A stretch of DNA of 64,000 nucleotides from Mycolicibacterium psychrotolerans (lineage in GTDB: Bacteria > Actinomycetota > Actinomycetes > Mycobacteriales > Mycobacteriaceae). Positions 54,218-60,647 of the stretch are shown piece by piece. Each line of letters starts with the position of its first letter. Position 1 is the stretch's first letter. The position numbers were made by a program, and so were the translations under genes. The notes under the pieces were generated by a model. That model worked only from the letters and a program-made list of their open reading frames with translations. It did no database searches and was not told where the DNA came from. The DNA lies in NCBI RefSeq assembly GCF_010729305.1, contig NZ_AP022574.1:2418001-2482000 (forward strand), in the 5' to 3' direction.

Positions 54218-55894
54218 TCAGTTCATCGCTGTCGCAGCGCTGCTGCCCTGCCCCTTGCGCAGCGTGTCGAGCAGCTCGCGGTACGGACCCACCAGATACG
54301 CGATATCACCGGCGTGCAGCTGAGAATCACGGCGCGGGTGCAGCTCCCGGGTGCCGTCGCGGCCGACGATCTCGATGACCCGGGTCTGCGTGGACAATTC
54401 GGCCATCCGGATCCCGTCCAGTTCGCTTCTCGCTCCGACCCGCACGCCACCCACCATGAAGGACGCCTGACCCACCGAGAAAGTGCCGAACACGGTCAGC
54501 CCGAGTGCCGCGCCGATGAACCACGGCGCCGCCAGATCCACGGTGGAGAGCACATTCTCGAACCGGAACCGGTGGGCCACCGCCGAACCCAGGGCGCGGT
54601 CGAACACCCGCAGGACCACCGGCACCTCCACGTGCCGGTCCTTGGACCGTTCGCGGGACACGATCGCCGTCTCGATGTTGACCATGTCGTCGTCGGTCAG
54701 CACGGCCACCGCCACCGCGTCGTCGATGCGCGCCGCCTCCAGCGTCGACCGCAACGTCGCGTCGCCGAAGATCACCGGAATCCCCAGTTCGATGGCCGCG
54801 GAGAGGTAGCGATTCTCGTCGTTCAGTTCGATCACGGCGACGTCGTGGCCGGCGGCCTTGAGGTCCGAGGCGACCCGGACGCCGAAGGAGCCCAGCCCCA
54901 CCACGATCATGTGGTCCTGCAGTTCGCGCACCTTGCGCCGTCCCGCCGAGTACGCCAGACGCCGTGAGAGCAGCACGTCGGCGATGAAGGCCACCAGCAC
55001 GGCGGTGGTGGTGATGCCCGCGAACATCAGCACGATGCTGAACAGCCGTAGCCAGGTCGCTTGGCCGCTGAAGCTGAAGTCGCCGTAACCGACGGTCGCG
55101 ATCGTCTCGGTCGAGAAGTAGAGGGCGTCGACGAAACTCATGCCCGGCTTGTCGTAGGTGAGCCACAGCAGAATGGTGGAACTGAGGAGCAGGCCCAGCG
55201 ACGCCGACAGCGCCCGGTAGAAGTTGGGGTTCACGTCCTCGTGGAAGGCGCGCGCCGCGTTGCCGATTCGGGTCAGCGGCGAGCGGTGCGACCCCGCCGC
55301 TCGCGCGCCGGCCACCGGGCCGTCGGCGGCCAGTTCGTCCTCGGTGCCGATCACGGCGACCCAGTCACCTTCGTCGACGTGCAGATCGCGGCCGGGGCAG
55401 GCCACCATCTCACCGGGTGTCGGCGACTGCGCGCCGCGCACGACGGCCACCGGCGCCAGATCGCCGTAGACGTCGCGCAACGTGCCCGACCGCGGCGTGT
55501 CAGCCCCCGACACGACGAACCGAAGGTCGCCTGCGGCGATGGAATGCGTGGTGCGCTGCAAGCAGGCCTCGACGACCGACGGCGCGGCCAGATCGGCGAC
55601 GTCGAGGACGGCGCCCGGTCCGTGCCCGGCCGCCATCGCCTCCCGCAGCACACCGTTGGCCAGTCGGGTCACCACCCGCACGGTCGCACTGAGACGACGT
55701 GCCAGAAGGGCCATCTCGAGATTCGCGGCGTCGTCGGCCCCGGCGCACACCACCGACGCCGCCGTGGCGAGGCCGGCTGAGGACAGCTGATCGGCACGGT
55801 CGATCACCGTGACCGTGGCGCCGGCGCTGCGCAACTCCGCGGCGATGCGCACCGCCAGCGCGTCGGCACCGCTGACGATGATGTGGCCGACCAT
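54218..55894 (-). CDS. Two-helix potassium channel flanked by RCK (TrkA-N/C) domains
   Basis: A 558-residue protein with an unusual order: an N-terminal nucleotide-binding RCK-like domain (about 1-190), two membrane helices (about 228-246 and 285-308) around the K+ filter TVGYGD (267-272), and a second RCK domain with GLGSFG (333-338) and a TrkA-C part (about 480-550). A further hydrophobic stretch (about 450-470, WFIGAALGLTVFGTF) sits between the second RCK-N and RCK-C parts. It should be a ligand-gated K+ channel. Confidence 0.86.
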   Translation of the reverse strand: MVGHIIVSGADALAVRIAAELRSAGATVTVIDRADQLSSAGLATAASVVCAGADDAANLEMALLARRLSATVRVVTRLANGVLREAMAAGHGPGAVLDVADLAAPSVVEACLQRTTHSIAAGDLRFVVSGADTPRSGTLRDVYGDLAPVAVVRGAQSPTPGEMVACPGRDLHVDEGDWVAVIGTEDELAADGPVAGARAAGSHRSPLTRIGNAARAFHEDVNPNFYRALSASLGLLLSSTILLWLTYDKPGMSFVDALYFSTETIATVGYGDFSFSGQATWLRLFSIVLMFAGITTTAVLVAFIADVLLSRRLAYSAGRRKVRELQDHMIVVGLGSFGVRVASDLKAAGHDVAVIELNDENRYLSAAIELGIPVIFGDATLRSTLEAARIDDAVAVAVLTDDDMVNIETAIVSRERSKDRHVEVPVVLRVFDRALGSAVAHRFRFENVLSTVDLAAPWFIGAALGLTVFGTFSVGQASFMVGGVRVGARSELDGIRMAELSTQTRVIEIVGRDGTRELHPRRDSQLHAGDIAYLVGPYRELLDTLRKGQGSSAATAMN

Positions 55895-55944
55895 TGCAGC
55901 AGGCTACGCAATGTCGCCGCGACGGGCAGGCTGAAACCCCGACT

Positions 55945-57051
55945 TCAGATCGTGACGACCTCGTATCCGCCGAGTTGACCCACGAGGGTGTGCAGATGGT
56001 CCTGCGACGAGCCGAGCGTCTGCTCGATCGCCGTCAGCCGCGCGGCGTAGTGGCCCACCGGGTACTCCGCGGTGACGCCGATACCGCCGTGGAGCTGGAT
56101 GGCCTCCTGGCTGATGTGTCTGCCGGAGCGGCCGATCTGCAGCTTGGCCCGCGCGGCGATGGTCGGGTCCAGGTCGCCGTCGGCGATCGACATCGCCGCG
56201 TACAGCGCCATGCTCCGTGCCAGTTCGAGCGAGACGTACATGTCGGCGGCGCGCTGGGTCAACGTCTGGAACTTGTTGAGCGTGACGCCGAACTGCTTGC
56301 GCTGGGTGAGGTACTCCGTGGTCAGCCGCAGCGCCTCTTCCATCGCGCCGAGGGCCTCCGAACACAGGCCGGACGTGATCCGCACGAGCGCGCGCTCGAT
56401 CGCGGCCGATGCGTCCGCCGCCTCCCCGAGCGGCTCCGCGGCTGCCGCGTCGAGATCGATCTCGGCACCCCGCTGACCGTCGAAGGTGCGGTAGGCCCGG
56501 CGCTGCATCGCGCCGGCGTCGACCAGGAACAGCCCGGTGCCACCGTCGGGCAGTGCCGCAGTGACCACCAGGGTGTCGGCGGAGTCGCCGGCCAGGACGG
56601 GATTCTTGCGGCCGCTGACGGTCCACGAAGCACCCTGGCGTGCAGCGGTTGTCGACACCGTGGTGGTCGGCCGCCGCATCCCCGGCTCGTAGTGGGCGAA
56701 GGCCAGCAGGCGCTCGCCTGCGGCGACCTCGTCGAGGATCGCGCGCTGCTCGGCGCTGCCCGACTCGGCGATCACCGCGCCGGGTCCGAGCGCGGCGTGC
56801 AGCACCGGCTCCGGCGCCAGCCGCCGACCGGCCTCGGTGAGCACGGCGTGGATCTCGATCTGACCGCCGGCGTCCTCGTCGAATCCGAGTCCGAGCACCC
56901 CGACCTCGGCCAGCTGGCCCCACACCTCACGACTCCAGCCGAGCTCGGTGTCGAGGGCCTTGAGCCTGCTCTCGGGATCGTAGGCGCGCGTGAGCATCTC
57001 GCGCGTCGTGTCGCGCAGCAGCGTCTGTTCTTCGCTGAGTTGGAAGTCCAT
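55945..57051 (-). CDS. Acyl-CoA dehydrogenase, non-catalytic-type subunit
   Basis: A 368-residue FadE-like protein with the full fold (FQLSEEQTLLRDTTREM at the start, EYLTQRKQFGVTLNKFQ and IQLHGGIGVTAEYPVGHY near the end). It lacks the YGGSNE catalytic Glu seen in the partner. This matches mycobacterial heterotetrameric enzymes (alpha2beta2) used on bulky or steroid-derived CoA esters. It is 16 nt after the partner gene. Confidence 0.85.
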   Translation of the reverse strand: MDFQLSEEQTLLRDTTREMLTRAYDPESRLKALDTELGWSREVWGQLAEVGVLGLGFDEDAGGQIEIHAVLTEAGRRLAPEPVLHAALGPGAVIAESGSAEQRAILDEVAAGERLLAFAHYEPGMRRPTTTVSTTAARQGASWTVSGRKNPVLAGDSADTLVVTAALPDGGTGLFLVDAGAMQRRAYRTFDGQRGAEIDLDAAAAEPLGEAADASAAIERALVRITSGLCSEALGAMEEALRLTTEYLTQRKQFGVTLNKFQTLTQRAADMYVSLELARSMALYAAMSIADGDLDPTIAARAKLQIGRSGRHISQEAIQLHGGIGVTAEYPVGHYAARLTAIEQTLGSSQDHLHTLVGQLGGYEVVTI

Positions 57052-57067
57052 GATGTCCGCCTTGTCT

Positions 57068-58225
57068 CTACAGTCCGAGGATGGTCGACGAGATGATCGT
57101 GCGCTGCACCTCGTTGCTGCCGCCGTAGATCGAGGTCTTGCGATAGTTGAGGTAGCGCGGCGCGCTGTGTTGCGCCCACTCCGGCGACGCGATCTCGGCG
57201 CCGTTCGGGAACGGCAGGATGTCGGGGCCGGCCACCTCCATCATCAGCTCGGTGGCGAGCTGCTGCAGCTGGCTGCCGCGCAGTTTCAGCACCGAGGACG
57301 CCGGGTTGGGCTTGCCGCCCTTCGACCCCGAGGTGACCCGCATCTGCGTCAGTTCCAGTGCGAGCACGTCGTTTTCGGCCTCGGCCAGGCGGGCGGCGAA
57401 CAACGGATCCTCGAGAAGGCCGTTGGCCTTGGCCCGCTCCTTGACCTCGGCGAGGCGCACCTTGGTGCGACCGACCTGGGCGATGCCGGTGCGCTCGTTG
57501 CCCAGCAGGAACTTCGCGTACGACCAACCCTGGTTCTCCTCGCCGACCAGGTTCTCGGCGGGCACCCGGACGTCTTCGAAGAACACCTCGTTCACCTCGA
57601 CGCTGCCGTCGACCAGTTTGATCGGCCGCATGGTGATGCCCGGGGTGTCGAGGTTGATCAGCAGAAACGAGATACCGGCCTGCTTCTTCGGGGCGTTGGG
57701 GTCGGTGCGGACCAGGCAGAAGATCCAGTCCGCGTACTGGCCCAGCGTCGTCCACGTCTTCTGCCCGTTGACCACGTAGCTGTCGCCGTCCCGCAGCGCT
57801 GTGGTGCGCAGCGACGCGAGGTCGGAGCCGGCCTCGGGTTCGGAGAAGCCCTGGCACCACCAGATGTCGAGCGAGGCGGTCGGCGGCAGGAAGCGCTCCT
57901 TGACGGCCTGGGAGCCGAACTCGGCGATCACCGGCCCGACCATCTTGGCGTTGAAGTTCAGCGGCTCGGGAACACAGGCCAACTGCATCTCGTCGAGCCA
58001 GATCTGGTGCTGGGTCGGCGTCCAGTCCTTGCCGCCCCACTCGACCGGCCAGCTGGGCACCGCGAGGCCGTGGTCGTTGAGGATCTTGTGCGCCGTGACG
58101 ATGTCGTCCTTGCTGATCTCCGTGCCCGCTCGGCTGCGTTCCCGGATCTCGGCCGGAATCTCGGTCGTGTAGAAGGTGCGAAGCTCGTCGCGAAAGGCGG
58201 CTTCCTCGGGTGTCAGTGCCAGCAT
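57068..58225 (-). CDS. Acyl-CoA dehydrogenase, catalytic-type subunit
   Basis: A 385-residue FadE-like protein with the FAD/substrate signature WWCQGFSEPEAGSDLASLRT, NGQKTWTTLGQYADW and the end block YRKTSIYGGSNEVQRTII, which carries the catalytic Glu. AGGAGG lies just before the ATG at 58223-58225, ruling out longer starts. It is the first gene of the pair and probably forms an alpha2beta2 enzyme with the downstream product. A small dyad 40 bp upstream may be the operator. Confidence 0.87.
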   Translation of the reverse strand: MLALTPEEAAFRDELRTFYTTEIPAEIRERSRAGTEISKDDIVTAHKILNDHGLAVPSWPVEWGGKDWTPTQHQIWLDEMQLACVPEPLNFNAKMVGPVIAEFGSQAVKERFLPPTASLDIWWCQGFSEPEAGSDLASLRTTALRDGDSYVVNGQKTWTTLGQYADWIFCLVRTDPNAPKKQAGISFLLINLDTPGITMRPIKLVDGSVEVNEVFFEDVRVPAENLVGEENQGWSYAKFLLGNERTGIAQVGRTKVRLAEVKERAKANGLLEDPLFAARLAEAENDVLALELTQMRVTSGSKGGKPNPASSVLKLRGSQLQQLATELMMEVAGPDILPFPNGAEIASPEWAQHSAPRYLNYRKTSIYGGSNEVQRTIISSTILGL

Positions 58226-58264
58226 GGCGGCCTCCTGCTCCATCGATGGACCTGCATGCAGACT

Positions 58265-58276
58265 AACCACTTGGTT
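58265..58276. promoter_or_regulatory. Dyad AACCA-CT-TGGTT upstream of the acyl-CoA dehydrogenase operon
   Basis: A 5-bp inverted repeat about 40 bp upstream of the operon start, in the promoter zone. The minus-strand reading AACCAAGTGGTT resembles operators of TetR-family lipid regulators. No regulator gene is adjacent. Confidence 0.4.
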
Positions 58277-58459
58277 GGCCAGGGCTGCTGCGGGTGCGGA
58301 GTATGCCATCGCGCGATGCATGTTATTGCCCCGTGCGTCAGTTTGCGGCGTAGCCTCACCAGGTGTCCAGACGGCCAGGATCAGTTCGCCGCGATCGATC
58401 GGCAGCTGGGGGCATAGCTCCGCTCCGCGGGCGGTGAACCGATCGGGGCGCGGAATCGT

Positions 58460-58489
58460 GCCCCCTACATCAGCGTCGATGTAGGGGGC
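58460..58489. promoter_or_regulatory. Strong inverted repeat immediately before a secreted-protein gene
   Basis: GCCCCCTACAT (58460-58470) and ATGTAGGGGGC (58479-58489) pair perfectly over 11 bp around an 8-bp centre. With one bulged base, CGTG/CACG extends the stem up to the ATG at 58494. There is no T-run, so it is not a simple terminator. It is either an operator over the transcription start or a 5' hairpin. Confidence 0.6.
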
Positions 58490-58493
58490 CACG

Positions 58494-59525
58494 ATGAAGT
58501 CACCCACAGCACTTCAGACCGCGATCGCCACCGCAGGGCTATCTGTGGTGTCCGCCGCCGCCGTGGTGATGGGGCCGCCGGCGTCCGCGGCGCAATCGCC
58601 GCCTCCGGTCACTCGCGAGGTCACGTTGACGGCCGCGGCCGTGCCGCCGGGCGGTCTGCTCGCCAGCGTGCTGATCAATCAGGTCCGCTACTGCGCGATC
58701 ATCTGCCCGCTGGTCGTCGACACGGCCGTCACCGCAGGCACGACGATCCTGCGCGTGCCCGTGACGTTCTTGAGTGCCTTGCCGTCCAGCGACCTGCTGC
58801 ACGCCATCGGCGCTGCCGCGGCATCGGTGACCGGGCCGACCAACGAGGCCGCGCAGGCGGCCATCGTCGCCGACGGTTCGCGGGTCGCGCCCCGCGCGCT
58901 CAATGCGCTCGAGGTGGGTGTGGTGGGTCTGCTCGACGTGCTGCCCGCGACGGCCGGCGGATTACCGGGCATCGTCGACGCGCTGCAGACCGCCCGCGAG
59001 GACACCTTCACCGCGTTGAACGCGCCGATCGTCGCCGACCCGGCGCCGACCGCACACCCTGACGGCGTGCTGCAGGTTGTGGTGGTGGAGTCCCTCAATG
59101 TCGTTGGCGCTGTGATCTTCCCGGCGTTCAACCACGTCTTGTCCGCGGTGTTCGACGTTCCGGATGCGTTCGCCAGTGAGCTCGCCGTCTCTGGGAACCT
59201 CGGCCTGGCGGCGGCCGCGGGGGTGCGCACGGCTGCCGGCCATGTTCACGCGGCCGTCTCCGTGGTGGGCCAGACGGTGCGCACGGGACTGCAGCACGTC
59301 GCCACCGCGATCGAGGACTCGCGCCCCCAGCGCACGTCGGCGAAACGGGACGTCGACGCCGCGACGCCTCAGCGGCGCGACAGGCACACCGAGACCGCGG
59401 GCGTGCGCCACGTCCGCGGTGCCCGGGCGTCTCGGACCGAACGGGCCGACGCGACGTCGGCCGGCAAACGCCTGGCTGAACGGGCAGACAGGGGCCGTGG
59501 CGCGAGGGTGGAACGACGGCGGTGA
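58494..59525 (+). CDS. Secreted protein of unknown function with basic C-terminal tail
   Basis: I do not recognise this 343-residue protein. It has a signal peptide (AGLSVVSAAAVVMGPPASA, cleavage likely after about residue 33), an Ala/Val/Leu-rich helical middle (about 45-275) with one close Cys pair (YCAIICPL), and a tail of about 70 residues very rich in Arg (DSRPQRTSAKRD to RVERRR). The middle resembles mycobacterial exported helical proteins; the tail could bind DNA or acidic wall polymers. A strong palindrome abuts its start codon and a weak terminator follows. Confidence 0.7.
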   Translation: MKSPTALQTAIATAGLSVVSAAAVVMGPPASAAQSPPPVTREVTLTAAAVPPGGLLASVLINQVRYCAIICPLVVDTAVTAGTTILRVPVTFLSALPSSDLLHAIGAAAASVTGPTNEAAQAAIVADGSRVAPRALNALEVGVVGLLDVLPATAGGLPGIVDALQTAREDTFTALNAPIVADPAPTAHPDGVLQVVVVESLNVVGAVIFPAFNHVLSAVFDVPDAFASELAVSGNLGLAAAAGVRTAAGHVHAAVSVVGQTVRTGLQHVATAIEDSRPQRTSAKRDVDAATPQRRDRHTETAGVRHVRGARASRTERADATSAGKRLAERADRGRGARVERRR

Positions 59526-59550
59526 TCCGGGACCGCCCGTGATCACGTTG

Positions 59551-59576
59551 CCCCGTGATTGCGGGAACAATTTTTT
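59551..59576 (+). terminator. Possible weak Rho-independent terminator
   Basis: CCCG-TGATTG-CGGG is followed by AACAA and six T residues. The stem has only 4 bp, but the T-run is rare in this GC-rich DNA, and it lies just after the secreted-protein gene. Confidence 0.35.
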
Positions 59577-59677
59577 GGACCGGCCCGGCTAATCTTTTGA
59601 CCTTGATGAGAAGCGTTTAAGCAGCGCACTCTCGAATCCATGGCCGCGGCCAGCGATGTGTAGCAAACCTAACCAGC

Positions 59678-59716
59678 CTGAGAATTTCTGAGAATCGTGT
59701 TTGACATCGCTGTCAA
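59678..59716. promoter_or_regulatory. Regulatory region of the repeat-protein/metalloprotease cassette
   Basis: Two copies of CTGAGAAT start at 59678 and 59688, one DNA turn apart. They are followed by the dyad TTGACA-TCGC-TGTCAA (59701-59716), which can act as a -35 element and as an operator. A leader of about 75 nt then runs to the ATG at 59793. The surrounding gap is unusually AT-rich. Confidence 0.45.
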
Positions 59717-59792
59717 TAGAGCATTCAAGCCCACGAATGGATGGCCCCGCAGCACGGAAGCGGGACCGCGGCCGAACGCAGGAGAAGGAACC

Positions 59793-60605
59793 ATGGCTAA
59801 TCAAGGACTGACCCCTGAAGAGCTGCAGGCAGAGGTCGGCATCGCGCTACCGGACAAGGAGGTCGTGTCGATCATCGACGTGAACGCCGACATCAACGTC
59901 GGTATCGACGCCGCCTCGCCGATCGACCTGTCCGCGGCCGCCAACCTCAACGTCGCCGCGCCGATTCAGGCCGGCGCCGGCGCCAACGTGCTGACCTACG
60001 GCTCGGGTGCCGACGCCACCGTCACGCACTCCGCCGACGGCGGCGTCGTGATCATGCAGACGATGGACAACGTGACCGCCGACGCCACCTCCGTCCAGGA
60101 CAGCGGTATCGATCAGGCCGGCGACACGTCGACCGGGACGGTGACCAACCCCGGTACGGACACCGGCACCGACCCGGGCACCGGCACGGGCACCGACACC
60201 GGAGCCACCGTCGACACCGGCACCGGAACCTTCTCCGACGGCGCGCTTCTGAACGTCGACGTGAACGTCGACCTGAACGCCGACCTGGCGGCGCCGATCG
60301 CCGGCGCGGTCGCGGCCAACGCGAACGTGGCGGCGCCGATCAATGCGGGCGTCGCGGCCAACATCGGCTCGATCGATTCCACGGCGGACGCCGTGTCGAT
60401 CCAGGACGCCACCATCACGCAGACGATGAACGACGTCCACGCGACTGCCGACTCCGACCAGACCTCGAGCATCGCGCAGGGCGGCACGAGTAACACGGCC
60501 GACGGCACGACCTCGAGCGGCACGACCTCGAGCGGTACGACCTCGAGCGGTACGACCTCGAGCGGCACGTCCGGCACCAGCGGTGGCACCAGCTCCGCTG
60601 CCTGA
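59793..60605 (+). CDS. Internally duplicated Ala/Asn/Asp-rich protein with leader-like N-terminus
   Basis: A 270-residue protein of no family I know. Residues 1-29 (LTPEELQAEVGIALPDKEVV) resemble the leader region of modified peptides. Residues 30-109 and 154-230 are two related modules, each with alternating V-D-N/A strands, NVAAPI-x-AG-x-x-AN, then ITQTM/VIMQTM and a D-x-T-S end. A Gly/Thr/Asp/Pro-rich linker joins them, and four GTTSS repeats close the protein. No signal peptide is present. AGGAGAAGG precedes the ATG. A metalloprotease gene follows 42 nt later, suggesting that protein acts on this one. Confidence 0.75.
   Translation: MANQGLTPEELQAEVGIALPDKEVVSIIDVNADINVGIDAASPIDLSAAANLNVAAPIQAGAGANVLTYGSGADATVTHSADGGVVIMQTMDNVTADATSVQDSGIDQAGDTSTGTVTNPGTDTGTDPGTGTGTDTGATVDTGTGTFSDGALLNVDVNVDLNADLAAPIAGAVAANANVAAPINAGVAANIGSIDSTADAVSIQDATITQTMNDVHATADSDQTSSIAQGGTSNTADGTTSSGTTSSGTTSSGTTSSGTSGTSGGTSSAA
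60504..60563 (+). repeat. 15-bp minisatellite, four units, encoding GTTSS
   Basis: The unit GGCACGACCTCGAGC occurs four times in tandem with one C/T variation, near the end of the repeat-protein gene. Copy number could vary by slippage without shifting the frame. Confidence 0.85.
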
Positions 60606-60647
60606 CGGCACGCGCTGACGCGGTTCGACGATCGAGGAGTGTTCTAG

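Noticed and set aside
60504..60563. The regular 15-bp repeats as a CRISPR array
   Set aside because: The units are contiguous with no spacers and are read in frame as GTTSS.
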